Both the position numbers and the translations under genes were made by a program. Positions 1 to 11,430 of a stretch of 64,000 nucleotides of DNA are shown here, in pieces (positions within the stretch are counted from its first letter, which is position 1; every line of letters starts with the position of its first letter). The notes under the pieces were generated by a model, which searched no databases, was not told where the DNA came from, and worked only from the letters and a program-made list of their open reading frames with translations. Origin of the DNA: Hysterium pulicare CBS 123377 (taxonomy: Eukaryota; Ascomycota; Dothideomycetes; Hysteriales; Hysteriaceae). The DNA lies in NCBI GenBank assembly GCA_000467715.1, contig AJFK01000182.1:1-64000 (forward strand). The letters run 5' to 3'.

Positions 1-126
1 GGCATCGCCGTTGGAGGTGAGTTTCGCAGATTTGTAGGCTTGGTTTGGGTTGAGCTCGGACGGGTTCTCGAATTTGCGTTTTATAGGGAGATTTGGGCGC
101 TTGAAGAGATCATCTATGCTTGCCAT
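1..126 (-). CDS. N-terminus of a CTNNBL1-like nuclear protein (partial, runs off the window)
   Basis: On the minus strand an ATG at 126 opens a frame that runs to the window edge without a stop. It encodes about 42 residues beginning MASIDDLFKRPNLPIKRKFE, followed by NPNQAYKSAKLTSNGDA. A short 'SIDDLFK-P-LP-KRK' start followed by a 'YKSAK---NGD' segment resembles the N-terminus of fungal beta-catenin-like protein 1 (CTNNBL1), an armadillo-repeat protein linked to the spliceosome. Only this stretch is visible, so the armadillo repeats cannot be checked. Any fungal protein sharing this N-terminal signature would fit equally well. The ATG context (AAGATGG) is reasonable. Confidence 0.5.
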   Translation of the reverse strand, partial: MASIDDLFKRPNLPIKRKFENPSELNPNQAYKSAKLTSNGDA

Positions 127-549
127 CTTGGGCTCGGAGCATTGGAATACGGATTGTGGTGGTCTTGGAAAGTTGTGGAGTTTGGTGGGCAGCCAGAGTA
201 AAACTTTGGCTGCACAGTGCTGCGAGTTCGTTAGATGTGGTCCAAGCTCCCTTCACTCTCCATCACTGTAGCCAATCATAGTCAATTATCCAAAGCATCT
301 ATCCATATAACTATTCTATATGTATATCCACTTATAGGAGGCTCAAGAATCGCAAGGCCGGTTTATAACATCTCATGAAAAATGCCTCATCGAAAATATA
401 TACTAAAAAGGGTATCAGATGCAAGACCAAGAAAGGGTCATCTCTCGTGCCGAATCGACATATCCGATAAAGGACACGTGAGTGAAAGCCACAATACTCC
501 TAGATTCAGAACTCCAGAGCCTATTCCCCCCGAACAAAAAGAAGTAATT
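127..549. other. Intergenic region, no gene seen
   Basis: This is the upstream region of the minus-strand gene at 1-126 and the 3' flank of the gene ending at 550. I see no conserved reading frame or structural RNA here. Confidence 0.5.
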
Positions 550-3500
550 TCAGAAGACTGCTTCCGCATCAATACCAGCCGGCGGCGTCACCTTAACCTT
601 ATCCAACCACAAAATCGTCGGATCAGCTTGCGCAGTCGTAGATGCAGTATCTAAAGTCCGCGAGATATCGCTCGCCCAACTCTTCATAGAGTTTGTAGCC
701 TTAGCATTCCCACTACTCACAAAGGAACTGACCCAACTCCTATGCTCAGCCGCTAAGGCTTTGCTAGTAGCGTAAGGCCCCAGAGCCGATCGGACCGCGG
801 TGTTATTGGACATGGAGAATGAAGATACCATAGCGTTCAGTGTATCTTCGACGCTTTCGGCAGTATCTTTCATTTTCTGTCCGATAGCGCTGTCAGCCAT
901 GTAGTTCAAGGCTCTGCCGACGAGTGCCATGCGACTCAGTTTCAGCTGCACGTTTGAAGATTTCCACGTTGACTCGGCGATAATGTTGTTGCCCGGTGTG
1001 AAAATTCTAGCTTTCTCTCCGTTGATATTCTGCCGGAGGAATGCTAGCAGCTCCTGGTTCCGCGTGCTACCCAAGCTCTCCATAAGGGCCTGGATCCAGG
1101 ATGTTGCTGGATTGTTATTCGTAGGCGTCCGAATTGTTTTAAAAAATACAAGTTCGATATCCTCACAACTCATTTTACTTTCGAGCTCATGCAGAAACAA
1201 AAGGATCCATTTGCCTTCATAGACATGCTCAGTGTTGAACCCAGTAGGGTCCGAGGGTCGCGAGGTGGCTTTTATTTCCACATTGGTGCAGACGGTGGAT
1301 GAGGCAGCTTGATACCATTCACTGATCTTGCTAGGATTGTTCCTGCTGGGATAATCTGCAAGAGTGACTGTTTGTGTAACCGTAGAGCAGATGTATTTGT
1401 AATCTCGATCTCTCCGCTTGTTGATGGAATGGCCAAGAGAGCGGCCTTCGATTTCAAGGTATTCTTCTGTTTCTACACGGTCATAAGCATATTGAAAACA
1501 GTGATAATCGAATAAGTTGAAATGCACTAACCTGGATCAATGTCCTCAATGTCACTACAAGTATTGCAGCTAGCAATAGGGCATGATTCGGCACTTGAAG
1601 TCGACGAAACAGTTGATGATGTTGTAGAGACGCTGGGTTGTGAAGATAGTGCTGTGATTGATGTAGTGTCAGTTGGTTCTGAAACCTTCGAATTTGTTGA
1701 ATTTTTAAAACTGCTCAAGGAAGTGGAAAGCGAGTATGACGTGGTAGAGAGGCTCATCGAAGAGTCCGTCGTCGAGAAAGAACTACGAGTGTTTGCTATG
1801 AGAGTGTCTGAAGTACTGGTAACGGCAGATTCGGTTCGACTTGCGAGGAGCGAAGTTTTCCCCGTGGTCTTCCACGAAGACACGCTACCACTGCTGACTG
1901 CAGACTTCGAACTAATACTGGTTCGAGTTCGAGATGACAAGGATTCGGTTGCTTTGGACATAGCGGACGATCTGGTTATCTTAGCTGTAGTAGTAGCCTT
2001 CGAACTTCTCGGTCGCGAAGAGGTCATGGTGGAAGAATGGTGAGCTCTTGTTGAAGAACGCTTAGATTTCGTGATAGTTTTGGTGGGAGTCAGTTTCTCC
2101 GAATGAGTTGGGATACCCTTATGAGCAGTCGTTTTCGGACCCTTGGTTGTCTTCTTTTTACTGGTTTTACGCGCTGGGGGATTGGGGTTCGCTGGATTGC
2201 CAGAGTGAGCATTTTTGGGACCGAACGCGAAGCACTTGGAAAGCATCGGCCAAGTATTGCTCTAGATGCACGATTTCAGCATGTTTCAAGATATGTTGTG
2301 CTCATCGCACTTACGTAGAGATCCTGCGCCCAGAACGGATTGGCCTCGTTGCCAGCAGTAGCTGCCTGTGCAAAAAGATCGACACCAATACTGGCATCAA
2401 CATCGACACCAAGAGTCTGTAAACCACCACACACTCCAGTTGAATCTACAATAATTTAGATTAGATAAGGAAGGAAGCTAGAGGCTATGATAATACTTGC
2501 CGATCATAGCAGTAAAGTCCAGCTCAATATACGGCATTTTCATATTTACACCTACTTCAAATCCCTTCCCTGAAATCGGATGTATTTAGTCTCAGAAAAT
2601 CCGAACTATGGAAAAAGGCTTACCCAATGCCTCGGCTTCTAGCTTGATGTTAGGCTCTGCAAACACCTGAGCTGCGCCTTCGACTTTGGCGCTTACAGTC
2701 AGTGGGTTTGAGCTAAAGGTCGGGGCCCAACCGGAAAATCGATTGTTCGATGATTTGACAAGATCCACCACAAGAACGGCAGAGTTCGAGATCGCCATCC
2801 TTGCACCTACGGACGCATGAGCTTCGCCCTTCCACTCATCCAATGTGAATCCAACATCCACGTCTAGAAAGGCACCTAGCTTGACTACATCCGCAATTTC
2901 AATCCCTTCAATTGGGATTGAGATGACCGTCTTCTGCCAATTGTACGCACGGGAAAGTGTACCACTCTCGGACATAGCAATGTCAATGGATGCAGCAACA
3001 TCCTCGGCGGTTATCGTCATTTTCGCAGAGGATAGTTTGAACCAAGAAACATCAATATCGAAGTCGACATTGAGCTGGCCAGCGGTCCGAAGAACACAGT
3101 CAACGGACATGTCAACCCCAGCTACGGTAGTGCTGAAGAGATTTCGATCGAAAGAGCTGGCCAGACTCATGGAGAAGTCCGGATCATCCCTTATAGAAAG
3201 TCGTCGACTCGATGGCGACACTGGCAAGCGTCCTACGTTAAGTGTATAGGTATGTGCAATCTCAGTCCACGATTTCTGATCCGCAGTAAGGTAGGCCTTA
3301 AAGCCTTGTGGGTCGTACACGATATTGGACACAAGGAAGGGCTGTCTTTCAGCTTCAGGACCGCAGCCTTCATAATTTGCGACCATTATGAAGGTATTGT
3401 TAACATTCTGGTTGACCCAATTCCACACGTTCTGAGCATACTCAAATGAAGGTCTGTCTTTAAATTGAAGTACCATCTGATCACTACAGACAACCGTTTC

Positions 3501-3853
3501 AAGCATGCCGTCGAAACGCTCCATAGAGATGACATATTCGTAGTCGTCGGGAAAATATAGTGTCAAGTTCGCATATATGAGGTTCGTGGCTCCTTTAAAT
3601 TATAAGGTCAGCATTATTTGGCATCACGTCCTGATATTAACCTACCGTATGCACCCCAGTAGAAAGTTTCCCAATTTTGGAGGTCAAGAGTCTCGTTCCC
3701 TGTAAAATTCGATGCACGTTTGGAAGGCATGTGTCCACTAGTCAAGGTCCTTGGATGAGGAATTGGCGAAAGCTTGAGAGCATATACATCGCAAACCAAG
3801 AGAGATAGAATTATTGCTGAGACGTGGCGGACGGCGCTCTTTAAGACAACCAT
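550..3853 (-). CDS. Large secreted, Ser/Thr-rich cell-wall-type protein (DUF7029/DUF7223-like)
   Basis: Six exons join in phase (3853-3646, 3592-2624, 2569-2501, 2445-2315, 2261-1532, 1466-550) to give about 1007 residues. The N-terminus is a signal peptide (VRHVSAIILSLLVCDVYA). About 320 residues of beta-rich sequence follow, then a segment reading GKGFEVGVN and CGGLQTLGVDVDASIGVDLF. I associate this order with the fungal DUF7029 and DUF7223 domains, from memory. Residues about 480-700 are a Ser/Thr-rich, probably O-glycosylated linker. The C-terminal third carries a conserved-looking FNTEHVYEGKWILLFL block. The third intron has a GC donor (GCAAGT) instead of GT; the phase closes only with that donor. 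The role is unknown; extracellular or wall-attached is inferred. Other secreted fungal multidomain proteins remain possible. Confidence 0.7.
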
Positions 3854-5081
3854 AGTGTTGATGTGTAATAGCAAGTGGAAGGAAGTTAATTCAGGAGTGA
3901 AAAGAAAGACTTTGACTTCACAAACGAGCGACAATGAAGGATATGGGAACGGAAGGCTAGAGAGCCAGTCAACATGATGTTGAGTGCGGTATTCATTTGT
4001 CTTGTATAGACTGTTCCGCCCCTCAGGGTGCTACATGCCCAGAACTTACTCGACATCCTCGTCAGGGATCTCAAAATGCCTCCCTCTATTCATGGTGGTG
4101 CCTTACTGAAGGCCAAGAAGCCTACAGTAACCATAGCGGAAATTAAATATATTTTTAAGACCGTGCATCAGCCTCGAAATGTAGGACCGATACAATTCGT
4201 TGGGACTATGCAGGAGGCCGTTGATGCAGCATGATGTTTCTGCGAATGATGTGTAGGACGGCGAGCTTGGCAATGAGTATTCTCGCTCTCATCGTACTCA
4301 GCTTGAGTGGCTTAAGCAGTGCCCCCGCCAAGACGAGTGCCAAGACAGGCTCAAACATGTGGAGGGACGAAGGGTCCCTCTCCGGGAACTTCCACACCAT
4401 GGACCAATATCGTTGTACGGTGTAGATTGACACGATGTGGTTTGCGGGAGGTTAGAGAAGTGAACTCCTCATCATTGTCCAGTACCCTGAGAGAAGGCTA
4501 AAGAGAAGGTTTTGAATGCTGAACGGTTACAAGCGGATTTGATTCCACATTTCTCTACAGCACATAAGAGAGAGTCTCGAAAATTGATGAGAGCGAGCTT
4601 TTGTCACGCGATGGAGATACCTTGGAGAGCTGAAAGATAGAAATGAAAGGGTGTAACGGTTGCGTGAAAGGGAGTATGTGTGACAACAGACAAAAGAAGA
4701 CTCTAAAAATGTGTTTCTGTGCTGCGGAACATGAGACACGGCCCGTATTCCAGCAATCAAGATGGGGGCTGAATATCAGCCCCAAATCCTCCTGTTGCCG
4801 ATCCCCGAAGAAGCTCAGAATAGATAGCCAAGTGAATATAGTAACGTGACATCCGCGTGGAGGAGGGAAGGTTTTGACGGCGCATCGTGAAAAGCTGAGT
4901 GTGGTGTTGAAATGGTAGAAAGTTCAAGCGCGAGGGGAAGTACGTAGAAGTAGTAATGGTGAAAGTGGATGGCCCGTGCATGGTCCTACCCACAACGCGT
5001 CTTCAAGATTCTGTCCCAACACGTGCAACTCCAACATCATCGTAACTTTTCGCTGGCGAACACACCATAAAACATCCAAAA
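3854..5081. other. Intergenic region, no supported gene
   Basis: This 1.2 kb region separates two divergent genes. Several short frames exist on both strands near 4.0-4.8 kb, including one of 64 codons with a hydrophobic start (4231-4425), but none shows recognisable domains or clear splice structure. It probably holds two promoters and 5' leaders. Confidence 0.4.
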
Positions 5082-7012
5082 ATGCCTCGGACAATGTCTG
5101 CCGAGGAATACCAAGAGCTTGGGAAGAAGTATTACAAGCAAAAAGAGTATCAGAAAGCAGTAGACGCGTTTACCGAGGGCATCGAATCGATGAACATCCC
5201 CAGCGTCGCTATGTTAAACAATCGTGCAGCCAGCTTCGAGAAGCTTGAAGATTTCAAAGCGGCCGTCAAAGATGCGCGCGATATGATCAGGATTGATAAG
5301 AAAGACATTAGAGGCTATCTTCGAGCTGGGAACGTTCTCCAGAAAATGGAGAAGCTTGATGCTGCCATAGGCATCTATAAGTATGGTATCAAAAGTGTGC
5401 CGGTCACTGATGAACACTTCAAGGTAAACATCAACGTGTCCAACAATATATAACTGGAAGACATGAAGCTAACTTCGAACTAGCTTCTCCAAGGCATGCA
5501 TGATAAGCTGACCAGGCAGCTTTCGCCGGCGAAGGCTGTTGATCCTCTCAAAATGCTTCCTATAGAACTTGTGGAAATGGTTCTCAGCTACCTTACCTTC
5601 CGAAACATGGTGTAAGCAATGATTTGCTATTATTTCCCTTCCACCTTGTTTACATTTTGATGTCTCAATTTACTTTCATCCAAGAATCCCCCTCACGTCA
5701 CGTCACCCTGAAACTAAATATCACCAGTAACTGTCTTCGAGTCTCAAAAGAATGGAAACGATTCCTAACATCTCGGCCCTCCCTCTGGGCTGATCTCGAC
5801 CTCTCACATGCCCGCAAACCCGTCTCCGCCGCCTTCGTTCGCGACTGCATGCGCCGCTCCCAACATAAACTCAAACGCGCCACCATCCACCGCTTCTCCA
5901 AAATAGATGTCCTACGCAGCTTAGTAACTACTTGCAAAAATCTTTCAGAACTCGAAATTCTCAGCGGTTCGATATACGCAGACCCCTTAACCGAATTCGC
6001 CATGTGTGCCAAGAACCTCCAGAGACTGGTCGTCGGGGTTGATATCTCATGTGATGCAATGACGCAAATTCTACGATATCGGCCTACTCTCTTGCATGCA
6101 GAGTTCAATTCCATCACCTCCACAAGTTTACAAGCGGTGTGGAAAGTGGCCCAACCAAACCTTCACACGCTAGTTGTGCAAGGCAGCACCGGCACCAGCC
6201 TTTTTAAACTCAACCCAACAGACCTTATAGCATGCACACCGAATTTGCACTCACTCACTCTCGTCAACTGGGGGCATAATGAGTACCGTTCGGCTGCCGA
6301 AGACTTGGACTGCCGACATATACGGGACCTCAGCTCCCTTAACTTACATCGTTATCGCATGGCGTCCTTACCACTAGTACCAGAAAGCATCACGCATCTC
6401 AGTCTACGGCCTGACTCACACACACGCCTGCCAACTTATTTCGCATTGCACAATCAACCCCAGCAAATCAGCATCTCCCATCACCGAGCTTTATCCAACC
6501 ATCTCCCCAATCTAACACACCTCGACCTGAGCCACTTCACAGACATCGACCCTGAATTTCTAGACTTCTTATTACTGAGACGCTGCGAAGAAGACGACGC
6601 CTCCAACATCCTAGACGTACCCCTAGACTCCGTTTCTAAAATCACCCATTTCTCCATCGCCGAAGCCCTAATCCCAGACGCTCAAACCCTCTTCGCCCTC
6701 CTCTCAAACCCGCGTCTTTCCGAACTGTCAAGTCTCGACGTCACCGCCGCGCCCGTAGATGATGACGTCGTTGATACCCTCGTCACTATGTTTCCGAAGC
6801 TGCAGCGCGTCAATCTCAGCAGGACCGGCATCTCGGGCGTCAGTATCAAGACGCTTTGTTCCAAAGTGCCTCTGAAGTGGCTGAATGTAGACCATTGCAC
6901 TCGAATATCCAGCGACGATGCCGTAAAACTAGCTCGAGGCATCGGGGTCGAGGTTAGCTGGAAGATGGAGGAGAGGAGTGGGAAGGGGAGGACGGTTAGG
7001 TATTCTCATTAA
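5082..7012 (+). CDS. F-box/TPR/LRR protein, Dia2/Pof3 type
   Basis: Three exons (5082-5423, 5484-5611, 5728-7012) give about 584 residues. Residues about 5-115 form TPR repeats (KKYYKQKEYQKAVDAFTEGI and a DARDMIRIDKKDIRGYLRAG helix pair). The F-box spans about 135-180 (PLKMLPIELVEMVLSYL, then CLRVSKEWKRFL) and is split by intron 2. The rest is leucine-rich repeats (LTHLDLSHFTDID, LQRVNLSRTGISG, LKWLNVDHC). This TPR, F-box, LRR order matches budding yeast Dia2 and fission yeast Pof3. Those are SCF ubiquitin-ligase receptors linked to replication-fork stability and genome maintenance. The function here is inferred from architecture. The exon junction rebuilding V-N-C in the F-box supports the splice calls. 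The gene is convergent with the ubiquilin gene downstream. Confidence 0.88.
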
Positions 7013-7551
7013 GGCATTGTTACTGGGCATCTCGCTTCCAATCTGTCATTCTGCATATTGAATGTTTAATTCTGAGGCAAACCTTCAATCTCAGAGTATC
7101 CAAGCAAGCCCAAACCCTCCCAATCTTTACTCCCTTTCCGTCGACTTCATAGAATCTTGGCTTGTGGATGGGAGTAGCAAGCAGATCATATCATCGTGGA
7201 ATCTATCTATCACTATGGGAAATGGAGGGCACTTATTTCAAAAATGGAGGACACTTAGCTTTATTGGGCACAGGCCGCGATGAACTTTGAACGTAGTGTA
7301 ATTTATACTATATACCCATTTAGAAGTGTTCAAAAAAAAGGTAAGACAAGTAAACGATACGATGCCGCAGCGGATCCTTCATCTGCCGCTCGTATAAAAC
7401 AAGAGTGGAAAGATTTGTGAATTAAAGAAAAATATGCAACCGTGGCCTCTCATCAAAAATAGGATATCGTCGAATCCATTAACCTAAAGTAAAATCATCA
7501 CAAACTTCGTAGCCCATCAATCCATTGCATTCCAACCTACCTAGGGAACCC
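7013..7551. other. Convergent intergenic region (3' flanks), nothing seen
   Basis: This region lies between two gene 3' ends and is AT-richer than the coding regions. It should hold both polyadenylation regions. I see no conserved frame. Confidence 0.5.
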
Positions 7552-9134
7552 TCAGTTGTTAAGTAGAAACTCAATAGCACCCTGCACACTTCCTCCGCTC
7601 CTCCTAAGCGCTTGTACGTTTCGCTCGAACTCAAAGAAGCCCATGTCATTCAACTGCCTCAACTGACTCTCGTACACCTCCTCCGGCGGTCTGTTATCCT
7701 GTGGTGGGGGTGTACCGAATCCTCCGAACCCTCCAGCCGCACCACCAGCCATGCCTCCTAATCCGCCCATTCCGCCCGGTCCAAATAACGATGCGAAGGG
7801 GTTTGGAGGAGGACTTCCGGTGCCTGCGCCTGCTCCTGTGTTTGTATTTCCTGAAGGTGGAGCACCGAAAGGTGAAGCGCCAGCTCCTCCTCCTCCCATG
7901 GTACCCATCATTTGCATTGCAGCGCGCATGGCTTCTGGGTTTTGCATCATGCGCTGCGTCATTTCTGCGAGGGGGTTTGCGCCTTGCTGGTTTGGATCCG
8001 TGGCGCCACCGAAGAGGTTCGCGAAGGGATTCGGATCTTGAGTGGTTGGTGTAGGGTTTGCGGGTGTGCCTTGGCCTGCGGAAGCGGTGTGAGGAGGTGA
8101 TTGAGCGGGAGTATTTGCGGAATTATTTGTGGTGTTGGGTAGTGGTTGTGTAAAGGGGTTTGCGCCGGCAGTTCCGAAGAGTGCTCCGAAGGGGTTGGCT
8201 CCTGCTCCTGCCCCCATGTTACCGCCGCCAAAGAGACCGGCAAACGGATCAGCGGGTGTTTGTGTAGGTCCTGTTGTGTTAGGTTGGTTGGGCGTTGCCG
8301 TTGTACCGTCTCCTGTTGCCGTATTGCCTATCTGCGGTGTTGTATCTGTGACTCCTGGTGCAGGGAAATTGGAGCCGCCGCCTTGACCACCCATAGCCCT
8401 CTGCATCTGCATTTGCATGCGTATCATATTGGGGTCGAAGAGCATTCGGCGCGTTTCGGGGTTTCGGAGCATATTTAAGATCATGGGATTATTACGGATC
8501 ATCGGGTTCTGCGCCATGATATCGATAACAGCGGGATTATTCATGGCTTCGTTCATCTGTGAGAGGAACATAGGATTCTCCATCATTTCGAGAAGGTGTT
8601 CTGCGTCTGGAGGAGGTCCCATCTTGTAAATATTAGTAAAGCATTCACAGAAACAGCCTTGCGGACGCTTACCCCTCCATCCGGACCGAACATCTCTGCA
8701 CCTGGTAATCCATGGAATCCGGCATACCGTGCTCCAGTGAGTCCGGCGAGAGCGTTGTTACCAGTTCCGGTGGCGAGATTCGTAGGTACCTGAGAGGGCG
8801 CAGGTGCTGAGCCGCCAGTGGTCGTTGAACCTGAAGACTGGTTTGCTGGATTTTGACGAGCGTTGCTCGCTGCCCCTTTCACCAAGTGGACTGTATGGCC
8901 ATCTTTGATTTTCATACTAGCTAGCGTGTCTGGATCTTTCAGTACGCGGCCGGAGTATATGAGTCGTTGGCGATCTACGGGCAGATCCGCGTATTCTGCT
9001 GTAGAAAGCTTTGCTTTGAGATCGCCTATGGTGGTACTTGAAGGTACGGTTATAACATATTTGGCGTCGCTAGAAGATTTGACGTTGAAGGTGAGTTGTG
9101 TGTCTTCCGCAGACGTCGATGCGTCGTCCGCCAT
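7552..9134 (-). CDS. DSK2: Ubiquilin, proteasome shuttle factor Dsk2
   Basis: Two exons (9134-8673 and 8622-7552) give about 510 residues. The N-terminal ubiquitin-like domain covers about 10-85 (LTFNVKSSSDAKYVITVP, QRLIYSGRVLKDPDTLASMK, DGHTVHLVKG). STI1-type segments follow (MMENPMFLSQMNEAMNNPA, NPMILNMLRNPETRRMLFDP, and later MTQRMMQNPEAMRAAMQMMG). Between and after them lies a Gly/Asn/Pro-rich low-complexity region with repeated NPFA/G-LFG units. The C-terminal UBA domain ends the protein (LRQLNDMGFFEFERNVQALR). UBL-STI1-UBA is diagnostic of ubiquilins, which carry ubiquitylated substrates to the proteasome. The ATG at 9134 (MADDAST) is preferred over an in-frame ATG seven codons upstream, by resemblance to family starts. 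The gene is divergent from the quinone oxidoreductase. Confidence 0.95.
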
Positions 9135-9590
9135 GGCAGGTTGGCTGAGGGTCAAAGATACGAAATTGTCAAACGGAGAATAATATAGAAAAGGAGCTGT
9201 AGCCCTCGCAGTAGGTGTCTTTTGGTGTTTTGTAGGTGAGATCTTGTTCGCTCGTGAGACAAACTAGGTAGGGTTGCAGGATGGTGGTTTAGCTTGGTGG
9301 AAAGTGAAAGTAACTGCGAGAACCATGACGATGCGCACAGCCACACCTGACTCGCCACATCTTCTCTTAAGTAAGTACCAAGACTTTGCTGTGGGGGAGC
9401 AGTGGACCTCGGGAAGCCGAGGCACCTATCACTGACGCATGGAATCAACTCACCATCTCTTTAACATGCCGACGTCTGCATATTTGGAAGTATTCTTACC
9501 CTGTTGGAGTGATTGGAATTGGTCTTTTCCCTAGCATATCATAACATCTATTCGTTCTTCTATTTCACGTTCTGTTTGTTACCTTTCAAC
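9135..9590. other. Divergent promoter region of the DSK2 and quinone oxidoreductase genes
   Basis: About 450 bases between two divergent starts. No extra gene or clear binding-site repeat was recognised. Confidence 0.5.
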
Positions 9591-10730
9591 ATGCGGGGAA
9601 TTGAGATTAAGGAATATGTAAAGGTAACTCGCAATCCACAGGATAATCCATTGCCTTATAGGATAACTCTAAATGTCATCGATAGGGCCCAGAAGAGCTC
9701 AAAGTCTCTGATCTACCCGACCCGACCCCAAAGCCCGACGAATATCTCATCGCCATCCATGCATCCGCTACAAATTTCTTTGATCTACTCCAAATCCGCG
9801 GCAAATACCAACATCAGCCCGCTTTCCCCTGGGTATCAGGCTCTGAATTCTCCGGAGTTGTTCTGAAGTCTCCAACCTCGCTTCCCGGTGGCCGAACACC
9901 CAAGTACAAACCTGGTGATAGAGTGTTTGGTGCAAGTCAAGGCGGTTATGCAACAAAGGTTGCTGCTACGGAAGAACGCTTGCGGCCTGTGCCGAAAGGC
10001 TGGAGCTTCTTTGATGCGGCAGGCCTGTTTGTGACTGCTCCAACAAGCTATGCGGCACTGGTTGTCAGAGCTGGAATTAAGAAAGGTAAGCTTGCGAACC
10101 ACAAAGCACGCTTTAGCGCATGGCTAATATTCTGTTTGCATAGGTGACTGGGTTCTGGTACATGCTGCTGCAGGGGGTGTTGGTCTCGCCGCTGTACAGA
10201 TTGCGAAAGCTTTCGGAGCAACTGTTATCGCAACTGCAGGCGCGCAGCACAAGATGGATATCGCCAGATCCTTCGGAGCCGATTTTGCTGTTGACTACCG
10301 GCAAAGTGATTGGCCTGAACAAGTTAAGAAGCTGACTTCGAAAGGTCGAGGAGTGGATATTGTCTATGACCCAGTCGGACTCATTGCTCAATCCATGAAG
10401 TGTACGGCCTGGAATGGAAGGCTCCTGGTAATTGGCTTTGCCGCTGGTGATATCGAGAAGATGGCGACAAACAGAATTCTACTGAAGAACGTGAGTGTAG
10501 TCGGTCTGCATTGGGGCATGTACTCCACGATGGAGCCTGAGATGGTGGACAAGGTTTGGGATGGTATCTTTGAGTTGATGGAGTCTGGAAAATACAAAGG
10601 CACGTGCTTCACGGATCAAGAGTTTGTAGGCCTGGAAAGCGTCCCTGCAGCATTGAAAGCATTGGGTGGAAGAGAGAGTTGGGGTAAAGTGGTCGTTAAA
10701 GTACCACAAGAGGGCCAGAGTAAAATCTAA
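9591..10730 (+). CDS. Quinone oxidoreductase-like MDR dehydrogenase (NADPH-dependent)
   Basis: Three exons (9591-9623, 9686-10085, 10144-10730) give about 339 residues. The first exon encodes only eleven residues, MRGIEIKEYVK, and joins in phase to GPEELKVSDLPDPTPKPDEY, the usual start of this family. A GroES-like half is followed by the Rossmann motif AAAGGVGLAAVQIAKAFGA. Then come an NADPH-type segment and a C-terminal block IEKMATNRILLKNVSVVGLHWG. There are no zinc-ligand cysteines, which fits the zinc-free quinone oxidoreductase branch of the medium-chain dehydrogenases. These reduce quinones or activated enones with NADPH. The true substrate cannot be read from sequence. Confidence 0.88.
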
Positions 10731-11430
10731 GCCTCAGGCCAAAGCTGGTATTATTGAGCGGAACTTCGAGCTATAAAGGTCAATGCACATACAATTACCG
10801 AAATCTTCAGTTCAATCTGTGAGAAAGAAGAGCATAGTATTAAAAAGCAGTCAAAGTGTTCCGGTGAGCAATGTTTCTTCTCGAGAGATAGTCGAGACTG
10901 ACCAAAAGCCTTACATGACGATTGTCAATTTGTTGAAGCTCATTAGTGTTCTAATCGGGAGTCAGTCAAATAGAAGTAGACCGTTCAAAACAGATATTGG
11001 CCGGAAGATGAGAATCTATAACATTGAGGTACATGAGGTTTGCTTGGCAGGCACAGTTTCATGTTTCAGGGCCGTGCACAAAACCGGTCTTTGAGTGACG
11101 TCGATCTACACACCAGAAATACAGCCATCAACTCCATCCGACTTGAACTTTGCACTCATTCACTCCCGGCTTCCTCAGAGAGGCTGTGTGGTATATGACA
11201 ATGGGTATTCCAGTTTCCGCCGAGGCTGCGTAAAACTCTCGCGGAGAAATACACTCTCGAGAAGACAAGAAAACACAGCCTCGCAATATGCAATCGGGAT
11301 AACAAACACTCCTCTCCTTTTGGGAATTCAACATCCAACGACTCCGATTTGGATGATTTCTTGTTCTCTTTTACTTTCATTATACATTTTCAATTCCTCA
11401 GTTTCTTCTTAGTTTGAACAAACTCCCAGC
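10731..11430. other. Intergenic region, nothing seen
   Basis: A 700-base gap between two same-strand genes. It holds the 3' flank of the oxidoreductase and the promoter of the esterase. Short frames present here show no recognisable domains. Confidence 0.45.

Noticed and set aside
1540-2043. Plus-strand frame of 167 codons, rich in Val/Glu/Asp
   Set aside because: It is the antisense shadow of the Ser/Thr-rich exon of the minus-strand secreted protein.
4231-4425. 64-codon frame with a signal-peptide-like start
   Set aside because: No cysteine pattern, no splice support, overlapped by an equally long opposite frame; probably chance.
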